Below the pieces are notes generated by a model. It did not search any database and was not told the origin of the DNA. It worked only from the letters and a program-made list of their open reading frames with translations. The position numbers and the translations under genes were made by a program. DNA of 64,000 nucleotides from Incurvaria masculella. Lineage: Eukaryota; Arthropoda; Insecta; Lepidoptera; Incurvariidae. The stretch is taken from NCBI GenBank assembly GCA_946894095.1, contig OX335659.1:8253501-8317500 (forward strand), written 5' to 3'. Positions 44,037-53,571 of the stretch are shown here, piece after piece; position 1 is the first letter of the stretch, and the number at the start of each line of letters is the position of its first letter.

Positions 44037-44250
44037 CCAGCTGTGGTAACCGGCGCCGGCGGCGGCGCCGCCGCGGCTTGGCGGCTCCGCTCGGGTTGAA
44101 TGATGTTTTTGATAATCCCAGAGGAAACTTAAATTTTTCCGGAATAAAAAGTATCATATGTGTAAATCTACGTAATAAACCATCTATGTGCCAAATTTTA
44201 CCCAAATCCGTTCATATGTTTTGTAGTAATCCTAAAACACAATAACACTA
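44037..44250 (+). repeat. R9-like fragment
   Basis: CCAGCTGTGGTAACCGGCGC, then GGCGGCTCCGCTCGGGTTGA near the start and GTGCCAAATTTTACCCAAAT further on match the general plan of R9 elements (CTAGCTGCGGTACCCGGCTC followed by CCAAATTTAATCAAGATC at 45.5 kb). Confidence 0.45.
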
Positions 44251-44272
44251 CAGGGTGGAATTATCAGGCACT

Positions 44273-44460
44273 GGGGGGCTGATTTTTAAATTCACATGCG
44301 TCTCATCAGTCATCTGTGACTCACCAGTGAGTCACATAACTTTCTTACTCATGAAATGACAACCACTAATCACGCTAGTGTTGTCCCTTTCTAAATATTT
44401 TAGTTACAGTGCGATTACGCAACATAAAATTATATCCGCACAAATTATCCAAACTGACAT
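44273..44460 (+). mobile_element. R8 element with AP-1-type palindrome, copy
   Basis: Contains GTGACTCACCAGTGAGTCAC at 44316-44335, CTCATGAAATGACAACCAC, CTAGTGTTGTCCCTTTCTAA and AGTGCGATTACGCA. Ends are poorly kept. Confidence 0.55.
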
Positions 44461-45464
44461 TGGTAAACATATTTACGTTGAATTTTCTTACTTGTAACGG
44501 GTTTTTATTTTTTCACTAACATACAACCTCACCTCCATGCTTTCTACCAATACAATTCATGACGTTAGCCTGATTTAATACTTATGATTGATCCCTTTTG
44601 ATCGATGTCAGGCCGATTATCTTGTCATTTTTTTGGCTCAATTACCAGTTGAGGGTTGCTTGCTAGTCTTGGAATGCGGTTATAATATTTTTTATAAGTA
44701 AGTAGTAGGCGATGGCCTACCTACCTTTTATTAGAACCTTTTATTTATAGGAATTAACAAACTATATTTTTTTATAAATAGAGAAAAGTTTACGTTGCCT
44801 TAGACGATCAATTGTGCCGGTTTAGCTTCAGGAAAGTAGTAAATATTTCGATAAATTCAGAAAACCCTTCAATTACTTTGTTTCAAGGATCCTTTTCAAA
44901 ACTGGCAATACTAGAATGAATTCAGCCTGTCTCGGTCGGTTGCGCGGCGCCCGGACTCGCTTGCCTTCCCTCCGTCCACCTCCTGTCACCCCACCCGGCG
45001 CGGGGCGCAGCTCCGGCTGAGAGCGAAATCACCTCGGCAACGCACGTCAGAAACGTTGGTTCGATATCGATATCCGTCTTCGTCTACGTTATCGCGCAGT
45101 GATTCAAACCTAGGTATTGCACGATCCAATGTTGGCAGGCTGGTGTGCAAGCAGACAAACAACTTTTAAATCTTGATGATTTCGCTTTGGTCATGCACAC
45201 AGTAGTTTTTAGAGTTCTGTAGGTACCTACCTCATTTCGTAACAAAATACCGACACCAAAGACTTGCGGAACGGTACAATTTTCAGATTCGGTACATAAA
45301 GTTTGAACGCTAGGATTTCTTTTTCATCTAAGGGCTAGGAGAGGTTTAGGTATTCTTTTCAGTTTTGGCGGATAAAAATGTCACGTGACATTTCACAAAA
45401 GGTGTCATGGGCCAAAACCTTGCAAATTACCCCACTTTACCAACCTGCAAAAATATTTTGAACT
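44461..45464. other. Intergenic sequence between genes A and B
   Basis: AT-rich, apart from a GC-rich patch at 44935-45020 (GGTTGCGCGGCGCCCGG, CACCCGGCGCGGGGCGC). No ORF or repeat recognised. Confidence 0.3.
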
Positions 45465-46077
45465 AGCTGCGGTACCCGGCTCCGCTCGGGTTAGCGTCGG
45501 CTAAATTATTTCATGGATAAAAAGTATCCGACATGGCTGATCCAAAATAGGGTACAACTGGTCCAGGACAATGTATTCATCTACCAAATTTAATCAAGAT
45601 CGTTCGAGATGAAATAGCATGATTTATTGAGAAATATCCAATAATTCCCATTTAGAGCTTCGTTGACATTTGGTGGCAATTTAAAAAAAAAGCATTTGCC
45701 GCCAGAACCTTTCTGCACTTGCACTGCAACATTGTTTACCTAGTAAGTAAGTATCGTGTAATGTAGGTAAGTTTTGCGTGGACTCCAACCCACAGCTAGC
45801 CTCAACATCGAAAACAGTAACCCATCTCGAACCTGACTGCTCCCAGAGATCCTATACATTGATAAAATACGCACATAAATCGAGTTAGTGGTTCGCAAGT
45901 TATAAGAATTTAACACTCTCTACTCACCCTTCAGGTAATGAAGCGTTATATTATGTAGTCTATAAGTTTTGAGTAGAATCAGGCTAGACGTAGATACAAT
46001 CCGCATCAAAATCGAGTAATTGGTTCTCAAGGATTTTACCAAGTAGTCCTAAAGTTGCGGGAAATACCAAGCCGTAC

Positions 46078-46172
46078 CTGCCCCCCCTCCCCGCACCCGC
46101 CCCCGTCGGACCGCCTACCCCGCCCCCGGCCCCGCTCCCGTCGCCGCCCCCGGCCCCGCTCCCCCCGGTGTG
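46078..46172. other. C-rich tract inside the R9 element
   Basis: Runs of 4-7 C every few bases (CTGCCCCCCCTCCCCGCACC, CCCGCCCCCGGCCCCGCTCC twice). On the minus strand these are G-runs able to form G-quadruplexes. Confidence 0.6.
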
Positions 46173-46339
46173 AAGTAGCGCTACCGGCATCGTTTTCGCA
46201 GCCCCGTGTAAGTTCTAAAGCCCATGGGCACAATATCTTTATAAATTGTAGCCTATGTGTTATTCTGATGTAAAAGCTATATTATTCTAAAGTTTCATTA
46301 AAATCCATTCAGTAGTTTTTACGTGAAAGAGTAACAAAC

Positions 46340-46365
46340 ATCCATCCATCCATCCATCCATCCAT
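46340..46365 (+). repeat. (ATCC)n microsatellite
   Basis: Six ATCC units followed by ATT near the 3' end of the R9-type element. Confidence 0.8.
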
Positions 46366-46613
46366 TATTACAAACTTTCCCCTTTATAATATTTATTAGA
46401 TAGGTAGGTACAGTGTTCGGCACATCGACTGAAAAATATTTTTTGCAGCCCATTATACCTCTTAGTACATAGGTATTCTTCACAATAAAAAAATAAAATA
46501 ATATTTGTTTTACAGTACCCGGCAGAAAATAATGCACATCAATCGTTTGGAAGAGACAATCGGTTCGTTTCGGGCTTCGTAGTCTCTCTCGCACGTAGTA
46601 CATGTACTGCATA

Positions 46614-46810
46614 TCTACTCAGGAAAGCAAAAACGAGTTAATCACAAATGAAAGTGAAACACTTTCGCCCGACGTCATCAAATATAAAAAGTTATATTTG
46701 TGTTCGCACTCTCATTCGAATACAACATCACGACGCTAGGGTGACTCGTGGCTCTCATTTTATGAGTACGAAAGAGCTGTGACTCACCGGTGAGTCACGG
46801 GTCACTCACA
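46614..46810 (-). mobile_element. R8 element, first of an inverted pair
   Basis: Starts ATCTACTCAGGAAAGC, contains AGTGAAACACTTTCGCCC, GACGTCATC and the 20 bp palindrome GTGACTCACCGGTGAGTCAC at 46779-46798. Confidence 0.6.
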
Positions 46811-46936
46811 GGTTTGACAGCGACGGCTACCGTCAGGATCAAAGAGTTCGGAAAAGTAGCTGAGATTCTTTTTTCTGCGGTCAGGATATTCTATATTATA
46901 TGGTGACGATGTTCTCGAAACTAGCTGTTTGTCAGG

Positions 46937-47096
46937 GGGTCTACTCATGAGATACACACCTGTGTGTCACCGGTGAGTTAAAAAGCTTTCGTACTCATGA
47001 AATGACCCAGCATAACAGTTTATTTTTGATGACGTCAGGCGAAAGCGTTTCACTTTTATCTGTGACTAACTGGGTTTTCGCTTTCCTGAGTCAGGC
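46937..47096 (+). mobile_element. R8 element, second of an inverted pair
   Basis: GGTCTACTCATGAGATACAC, GTGTGTCACCGGTGAGTT, TCGTACTCATGAAATGACCC, GATGACGTCAGGCGAAAGCG and the end GCTTTCCTGAGTCAGG. Mirror image of 46614-46810 across a 126 bp spacer. Confidence 0.6.
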
Positions 47097-47229
47097 CACT
47101 AAATAAATACTTGATTGTCTTTACCGCCGCGCCGGGCACTGCAGCAAATTTATTTTATTTGTTTGATACATTCAATGATTTTAATTAAAAAATATATAAT
47201 CGGCCTACACTCGTAGCACTAATAGGTAG

Positions 47230-47460
47230 GTAGGTTCCATAAAACATTGAGTTCACGAGCGGTGCGGCAAGTCGAGCGATCAACCGCGGTATCGCGGTCG
47301 GCAGCGGCGGAGCGAAAGCGGCGGGGCGCGGGACGCCACGTGTATCCCGCTTCCGCCGCCACCGCGCCGTCCGCGCGTTCGATACGACGCGAACCGCCCG
47401 CCATTTTGAAACCGCTGCGATCCACCGCTCAGTGCGTCATTTACGCTGCAGACTAATGTG
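47230..47460 (+). promoter_or_regulatory. CpG-rich probable promoter of gene B
   Basis: CpG-dense from 47255 to 47420, 100-330 bp before the gene B start codon. It contains CCGCCATTTTGAAACCGC (a GCCAT core as bound by YY1/Pho-type factors) and TCAGTG at 47429-47434, close to the arthropod initiator TCAGT. A TATA-less CpG-rich promoter is inferred; frames in it are shadows. Confidence 0.45.
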
Positions 47461-47560
47461 TTGTTTTCAGTTTGATTACAAATTGATAGGACGTCCACGT
47501 CTACGACACAATTAAGAGAAATAAATTGTATTGTAAAAGGAATACATTGCTACGATATAG

Positions 47561-47744
47561 ATGAAACGAGTATCGCCCGAGATGAGAACGCCTTTCGACC
47601 CGCGCTTGACGCAGCGGTTGATCGAGGCGGTGAAGGCGAGCCCGGCGCTGTACGACCCGACGCACGCAGACGCCAAGGACCTCGCAGTTAAGGCGGAGCT
47701 GTGGACCAACATCACACTGCAGCTGGGCTACGAGTCTGGGGACG
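47561..47744 (+). CDS. MADF-BESS protein, gene B, exon 1 (N-terminal part)
   Basis: Encodes residues 1-61 plus the first base of codon 62 and ends at a GTGAGA donor (47745). Sequence MRTPFDPRLTQRLIEAVKAS then PALYDPTHADAKDLAVKAEL and WTNITLQLGYESGD is the first half of a MADF domain (about residues 15-61), with the usual LIEAVK..P.LYD..H opening and a Trp in helix 2. The ATG is the first in the frame; a second in-frame ATG is at residue 8. The retained frame beyond the donor runs into a stop within 15 bases, supporting the splice. Together with exon 2 it makes a 235-residue nuclear regulator of the Adf-1-like type (family-level inference). Confidence 0.85.
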
Positions 47745-47860
47745 GTGAGATTTACATTTGATGTTTGGCGTGGTTTCATTATCACATCAAATGATGTGAT
47801 GTCAATGGTCGAGTTCTATCAAGAATTCGTTCTACTGTGTACCTACTTTTAATTTTAGGC

Positions 47861-48020
47861 AAATTTTTTTTCATACAACTGGACATGGATGGCCCTACCA
47901 CCTAGTAAGTAAGGAAGGGACCTACAGTTTTACGTGGAATCCGAAACACGGTCAGCCTCAACGATTGAAAATGGCCACCCATCCAGAACCTAACCGCTCA
48001 GAGGCGCTTACCTACATACC
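47861..48020 (-). mobile_element. R2 SINE, 5S-headed subtype, body deleted
   Basis: The T-rich tail and ACATGGATGGC at the left are joined to CCTACCACCTAGTAAGTAAG, then ACGTGGAATCCGAAACACGG and the 5S-like remnant GGCCACCCATCCAGAACC followed by TAACCGCTCAGAGGCG (box-C/intermediate-element part on the minus strand). The middle of the body is missing. Confidence 0.55.
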
Positions 48021-48085
48021 TACCTTGAGAAACTCTCGCTACAAGAGGTGTGTCGACTGTTACATTGTTTCCATTAGAAACACTT

Positions 48086-48369
48086 AAAAACCGGCCAAGT
48101 GCGAGTCGAACTCGCACACGAAGGGTTCCGTACCATTGTACAAGTCTAAACACAAAAAAAAAATACGTTTTTTGTTTGGGGGACTCTTCTTGAATTTTTA
48201 TTACTTTTCAATTTTACCTATTTGTTGTTATAGCGGCAAAACAAATACACATTCTGTGAACCTCATGAGATACAGCCCTGTGACAGACAGACGGATGGAC
48301 GGACGGACGGACAGCGGAGGCTTAGTAATAGGGTTCCGTTTTCACCCTTTGGGTACGGAACCCTAAAAA
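48086..48369 (+). repeat. R1 dispersed repeat, near full-length
   Basis: AAAAACCGGCCAAGTGCGAG to GGGTACGGAACCCTAAAAA, with GGACGGACGGACGGACAGCG before GGGTTCCGTTTTCACCC. Lies in the intron of gene B in sense orientation. Confidence 0.7.
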
Positions 48370-48987
48370 GGCACATTTGGGGGGCAGACTTTGGGTTAAT
48401 TTATAAAATATTAAATTATTATGAACATTGAATAAAGGCGGAATCCAGACGAGAATCCAGACTCAGAAATTGCTACAATAAGTTATAAAGTCGCGTGGCA
48501 AAAGCCGTTTTATTAGTCTGTAGTATTTTTTATTTACTGTCCACGATGTAGAGACACTAAATAAAAAAAAACGAAAAATCCACGATTTTTACGTAAGTTT
48601 CATTTTGAAACGATGCAATTTGTTCTGAAATATTTTCACGCCTTTTTAGAAGAGTTACAACAAATTTATAAAGGCAGATTTCATGACATATATTTTTCAA
48701 CCGACTTCATTACAGATTGTTTGTCTTTATGAATAACTCAACAATACGTTAACATACTTTTTCGTACTAAGCAGGTACGTCGCTTATTCCAAGGAATGTA
48801 GGAGAATTTCATATTATGGGTATTGTAGACGCAATACCCGCGAATGGTGGTATGTTTTGGTGGTTCGGGTCCACGGCTCTTTCTTTAATTAATGTGTCCT
48901 TGCTGCACGGTCGATCATACATAATATATTATGTCACAAATCAACAATTTTGTTTAAAATCCACGATTTTTTACGTTTTGAGTCCGA
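48370..48987. other. Intronic AT-rich sequence, nothing recognised
   Basis: Contains two CCACGATTTTTTACG-like stretches (48588, 48960) but no known family. Confidence 0.3.
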
Positions 48988-49185
48988 GGCTGAGTTAAAT
49001 AGTCGTAACAGAAACTAAGGCTGAGATAAATAGTCGTAAAAAAACTAAGGCTAACGAACAGTAGTACTTTGTGACGTCACTTTGCATTACTTTGAGATTT
49101 CGTCCATACAAAATGTGCCGAAATGACGTCACAAAGTACTACTTTTCGTTAGTCTTAGTTTCTGTTACGACTATCTATCTCAGCC
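48988..49185. mobile_element. R7 palindromic MITE, full-length, in intron of gene B
   Basis: Inverted ends GGCTGAGATAAATAGTCG...GTAACAG and CGACTATCTATCTCAGCC; inner arms AGTAGTACTTTGTGACGTCA and TGACGTCACAAAGTACTACT. The left end has a partial extra copy of the terminal repeat. About 198 bp, non-coding. Confidence 0.7.
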
Positions 49186-49279
49186 CGATAATCTATGAAT
49201 AGATGTATGTCAGTAGATGAAGCGAAATAATAATAATTATGCTGTAACCATATATTGGCTGTAACCATACAGTCAGCGC

Positions 49280-49362
49280 GGCGCATTCCTACCCTCTGGG
49301 AACCTTTGCGGCACGGCGCGGCGCGGCGCGGCGCGGCGGCGCGGCGCGGGGCGGCGCGTGAT
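49280..49362. repeat. GC-rich (GGCGC)n microsatellite
   Basis: Repeated GGCGC/GCGGC units at about 49313-49360 within the intron of gene B. Low-complexity frames over it are artefacts. Confidence 0.7.
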
Positions 49363-50048
49363 CGTAGTAATGAACGTAATAATGATGTATGTAAAAAATC
49401 AACAGAACTCATGTCCCCGTGACCTTCCGGCTTAATGAAAATGCACTTCGGAGAAGTTCAAAATCGGAGAAGTTAAACAAGGGGAAAGCAGGATCCGTAT
49501 TGGTTCCGCCGATTATCAAAATACATGAAGAATAAAGTACACTCATGGAACGTGGAAACACATTGCCTTCTAAATTCTCCAGTACAGTTTGGTACACTAT
49601 TGGTACCATTTCATGTGTCTATGCATAATTTAAATAAGTGACTAATCTATTATATGCTCTATCCCCGGACGCACTTTTCTTGAAAACTGGTTGAAGTGAT
49701 CGAAAAAGCAGTTTCAATGCTGAAGCCGGAAAATGTTGAGTCTAAATATTGTCACAGAATAAGTTCTAGTTAATTGTACAATAACGGTAGGTCGGCCGTA
49801 TGACTGACCACTTCGCGTAGATTGCTCATTAGATCAGTTTTCAACAAAATTGATAATTGTATCATGTTCAGTCCTTGAGATGAAGTTCATGGCATCTTCC
49901 GAATGAAACTAGCGCTAACGACAGTCTCACAACACATACTGCGCTCGGCGTACTAGATATGTATTCACGGCGAACTGTCCCTAGACATACAAGCCGCTAT
50001 ACAATACATATACGCATACTACATATTACAATATATTATATTTTACAG

Positions 50049-50572
50049 AACAAATAATTAAAACGAGGTGGAAAAACATGCGGGACTCGTTCCTCAAGTA
50101 CAAAAGGGTCAACTGCAGCTCGGACATCACAGCCAAGAACTACAAGAACTGGCCGTGGGCGCCCTACATGGACTTCATGGACTGTCATCAGCGGATCGCG
50201 AGCGGCCCGGCGCGCCGGCCGCGCCGCCGCGACCCCTCCGCCAGCCAGGCCAGCGGCAGCGGCCGCGACTCGGACGAGGCCGAGGAGCTGGCGGAGGCCG
50301 AGGAGCTGGACGTCAAGCCGAGGGTGAGGCGGCGGATCCCGGCGCGCGCGCGCCCGCTGCGGCGGAGGGCGCGCCGCCTCGACAGCGTCGACCTGCTCTT
50401 CCAGAGCTACGCGCAGACCATGAAGGGCTTCGGCGCGAAGAGGCGCGCGCTGCTCAAGATGCGCCTGTCGAACATGTTCGCGCAGGCCGAGATCGAGGAG
50501 CTGGAGGAGGGAGGCGGCGGCGACCCGCTCGTCGGCCGGCCTGAGGACCCGGAGACAGACCCCATGGAGTGA
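50049..50572 (+). CDS. MADF-BESS protein, gene B, exon 2 (C-terminal part)
   Basis: Supplies residues 62-235 and ends with TGA at 50570-50572. It opens EQIIKTRWKNMRDSFLKYKR, the diagnostic MADF helix with Trp at residue 69, and finishes the domain with WPWAPYMDFMDCH near residues 96-108. A basic/Ser-rich linker and an acidic stretch (EAEELAEAEELD, about 139-149) lead to arginine-rich sequence (RRRIPARARPLRRRARR), a possible nuclear localisation signal. The BESS motif is at about 173-209 (DSVDLLFQSYAQTMKGFGAK then RRALLKMRLSNMFAQAE). The exon is far richer in G and C than its flanks. Long frames in other phases are shadows. Paralogue of gene A. Confidence 0.88.
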
Positions 50573-50717
50573 AATCAATAGCAGGGGCAAACACGACTGT
50601 ACACCAGAGATTATGGAAGAAATAGTCTGATATCAGTGAGGTACACCGAGGACGCCAGTTTTAGGGTCTGTAAGCTGATTCTTGGAATTTCGTGATCAGG
50701 AATCAGCAAACCTATTC

Positions 50718-50870
50718 ATGGAATTCCGTAATCAGGAATCAGGAATCCTGCGTCTAGAACACTAGCTGCTTTTACAGCGGGTTTAAAAGCTTTTCCGGAA
50801 TCTTTCCGTCAAGAAAATCGCTTTGAACTCTTAGACTCAGGATTCCTGATTACTGATTACGGAATTCCAG
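50718..50870. repeat. Inverted repeat in probable 3' UTR of gene B
   Basis: Arm 1 (50718-50750) ATGGAATTCCGTAATCAGG... and arm 2 (50838-50870) ...CTGATTACGGAATTCCAG pair over about 33 bp with two or three mismatches around an 86-base loop. Sub-repeats (GGAATCTTTCMGTC) lie in and after the loop. Confidence 0.65.
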
Positions 50871-51260
50871 GAACAGGCCTACTGGAATCTTTCAGTCGAG
50901 AAAACCGGTTTTGTAGCGATTCCAAGCTTCAAAGATTGCGGATTGAATCAGGGATTTCCATCGCGAAAATAGCTTTGATAGCCTCTATAAAAGTGGGCTT
51001 CTCTACTGAAAGATTCCTAATTCCCGACCTTTCAGAGATAGACCTACTGATCTCTGTGATAGACTCATTCATCGGTGCCAAGATTGGTGCGTGCACTGGT
51101 GATAATCTCCGTCGCAGCCTACGTTGAATTCGTGTTGGTTGAATCAAAGACAAAAAGGCTGTGGTGACTATTTGTAGTGTAACCAAGGAACATACAATGT
51201 ATCTTTAGGTCAAAGAGTATAGGAATATTTAGGTTAAGTTAAAAACACAGGGTACAACAG

Positions 51261-51266
51261 AATAAA
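51261..51266 (+). terminator. Candidate poly-A signal AATAAA of gene B
   Basis: First clear plus-strand AATAAA after the stop codon, 689 bp downstream. Another signal may be used; transcript evidence is needed. Confidence 0.3.
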
Positions 51267-51930
51267 CGAAAGATAACAGTTATCATTATTGTTTAATTTA
51301 TTTTACCGAAAAGCGGTTGAGAGTTGGTGTTTTCCGAGGTGTTTTCTGCTTTTTCCACCAATTGATTTGATCCATTGAATTGTATTGTTTATTCATCATC
51401 CATAGACAGTACGGATGTTTATTTTGAAACCGGTAGACCGGAAATAGAGGCAAATTCTAGATTTCATTATGTCATATTCAGGGACTTCTTTCCAGTGTTC
51501 AACTTGGATTGGCCATATTTTATCATTTGCCTGATTTGACTGGTTTTATTGGCTCAAGTCACAGGTTCAAAATTACTCTTTTTTATTACTACGACCTTTC
51601 TTTATGAATTTTTTTCAACGGCTCATTTTAGGACGATTATTTTATGATAGATGGCGCCAGTTGCTATTATATCGCATCGAAAAAAGGCTACATGGCGGCA
51701 GCAGCGTAAGTAATATCCAGTAGTCCAGTAGAAGTAAGTAGGTTAGGGTGGTAATTATTTCCAGGGTCTACAAATACAAATAGGAAATGAGTAGGTATGT
51801 TCCAGTAAACTAAATATTAAATGCTATTTTATTTTTCGTCATAATCTACACTTGTCATTTGTCGTGGCTTCAGATATACTATAATATTTACAAGTTTACT
51901 GGCGAGGGTCAGTCATCTTACAAGTTTCCT
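51267..51930. other. No recognisable feature
   Basis: AT-rich downstream region of gene B. Confidence 0.3.
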
Positions 51931-52178
51931 AAAAACCGGCCAAGTGCTAGTCCGACTCGCACACGAAGGGTTCCATACCATCAACACTAAAAAATCACGT
52001 TTTTTGTATGGAATAAATACACACTCTGTGAAAATTTCAGCTGCCTACATATTACGGTTCATGAGATACAGCCCTGTGACAGACGGGCGGAATGACGGAC
52101 GGACGGCGGACGGACGGACGGACACCGGAGGCTTAGTAATAGGGTTCCGTTTTCACCCTATGGGTACGGAAGCCTAAT
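51931..52178 (+). repeat. R1 dispersed repeat, slightly shortened
   Basis: AAAAACCGGCCAAGTGCTAG to GGGTACGGAAGCCTAATAA; the GGAC array is expanded and irregular (52088-52123). Confidence 0.65.
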
Positions 52179-52547
52179 AAAAACATATATGTGGTGGTAA
52201 AGATGTAAAAAATATCTCGTCTTGCAAATCCACTGAATATTCTGAAATTTATCAGGAAATATGTAAAATAAAATACCTTTTGACAAATATCTGAAAACTT
52301 ACACGGAAACTTTTAAGTTAACAGATTTTACAAGGTTACTGAGGCACACAATATAATATACCTCGATCACCCATGCGTGATTCAAGCCTAAATCTACGTG
52401 CTTGATTGAATAAAGTAAATAAAACGAATTTAACATATTTTTCGAAACTGTCTTAGGTATGCCTGTTCAGTTAGTATTTTGTTTGTTTTCAAGGATAATG
52501 TGCCTCATTCTCACTTCTATTTGATTGCCTCTTCGACTGACAATGCT
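52179..52547. other. No recognisable feature
   Basis: AT-rich, nothing supported. Confidence 0.3.
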
Positions 52548-52640
52548 TGGTCATGATATTAATTCAACACACCGCCTTCGCGTACGAAGTAGGTGCCATG
52601 CCAGCACGGCTACGTTGAACTGGATGGAAAAAACGGAATG
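52548..52640 (-). mobile_element. R2 SINE fragment
   Basis: Contains CAACACACCGCCTTCG, AAGTAGGTGCCATGCCAGCA and CGGCTACGTTGAACTGGATG from the R2 body, in reverse orientation. Confidence 0.55.
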
Positions 52641-52775
52641 AGGTTTCATGCTCTAGCCTCTAGTTCGTGAGAAATTGTATACTCATAACTCTTAGCTTGT
52701 AAAAAATAAGAGCTAAAATCGAACGTGCACTCGGTTCGAGTGAAATTCGTGCGAAATGCTGGCCGATTGTCGCTC

Positions 52776-53086
52776 TTTTTAGGGTTCCGTACCCAAAGGG
52801 TGCCAACGGAACCCTATTACTAATCCTCCGCTGTCCATCCGTCCGTCCGTCCGTCCGTCCGTCCGTCTGTCACAGGGCTGTATCTCAGTAACCGTAACAG
52901 ATAGACAGCTGAAATTTTCACAGAGTGTGTATTTATTTTGCCGCTATAACAAATAGGAAAGTTTAAAAAAATAATTAAAATTAAATGGGGCCCCCATACA
53001 AAAAAACAGATTTTTTTGTATTAAATCTTTTACAATGTTACGGAACCCTACGTGTGCGAGTCCGACTCGCACTTGGCCGGTTTTTT
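52776..53086 (-). repeat. R1 dispersed repeat, full-length, reverse
   Basis: TTTTTAGGGTTCCGTACCC at the left; (GTCC)n array at 52838-52866; AACCGTAACAGATAGACAGC; GCGAGTCCGACTCGCACTTG and GCCGGTTTTTTA at the right. Confidence 0.7.
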
Positions 53087-53366
53087 ATGTAGGTAACTGG
53101 ACATGGAGGCAAACTGACCGTCAGATATTAGCTACATGGAAACTAGGTGCCATGCCAGTACCTTCCTTATATTGCTCGGCTACATTACATTGGACTACAT
53201 GGAAAACACGGACCATTTTCATTGCTGCTTCGGCCATCATTTATTCAATGCGATGGTACCAACCTGTGCGGGATTAACCCTACCACCTAGTAAGTAAGGA
53301 AGGGGTCCTACAGTTTTACGTGGAATCACTCAATGGTTTGAAATGGTCACCCATCCACGCATCGAT
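53087..53366 (-). mobile_element. R2 SINE, 5S-headed subtype
   Basis: Reverse-orientation body (AGGTGCCATGCCAGTACCTT, CGATGGTACCAACCTGTGCG, CTACCACCTAGTAAGTAAGG, TTACGTGGAATC) followed by AATGGTCACCCATCCACGC, the distal part of the 5S-like head. Confidence 0.6.
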
Positions 53367-53389
53367 CGCAAGGCAATGTACCCAGCCGC

Positions 53390-53530
53390 GCTCATAAAGG
53401 GAAGGTCCTGGCATGGCACCTAATTCCTTCGGGAATATGGTGTATTGGGTTAATATCATAGCGGTAATTGTATCCATCCATCCATGTCAGGATGCATAAA
53501 AAAAGGCGTCGCGCCACTGGGCTACCGATT
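53390..53530 (+). mobile_element. R2 SINE 3' fragment plus head scrap
   Basis: CGCTCATAAAGGGAAGGTCC to ATCCATCCATCCATGTC and an A-run (53501-53507) is the plus-strand SINE tail; GGCGTCGCGCCACTGGGCTA at 53508-53527 is a reverse-strand tRNA-like head. Confidence 0.55.
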
Positions 53531-53571
53531 TATATTATTTCTTTGTTTCTAAGATTTACACTTATGAGTAT

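Larger units (their letters stand above)
45465..46395 (+). repeat. R9-type dispersed element, long copy
   Basis: Starts ACTAGCTGCGGTACCCGGCT and ends with CATTCAGTAGTTTTTACGTG, AAAGAGTAACAAAC, a TCCA microsatellite and TTACAAACTTTCCCCTTTAT. Contains a strongly C-rich insert at 46078-46172. No transposase. Confidence 0.5.
47745..50048 (+). other. Intron of gene B (2304 nt, phase 1)
   Basis: Donor GTGAGA, acceptor ATTATATTTTACAG. It interrupts the codon seven residues before the conserved MADF Trp, exactly as in gene A, and in the same phase. Contents: an R2 SINE piece, an R1 repeat, an R7 MITE and a GC-rich microsatellite; otherwise AT-rich with nothing recognised. Confidence 0.8.

Noticed and set aside
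50036..50590. 184-codon minus-strand and 158-codon plus-strand frames over gene B exon 2
   Set aside because: Shadows; only the frame continuing exon 1 carries the conserved motifs.
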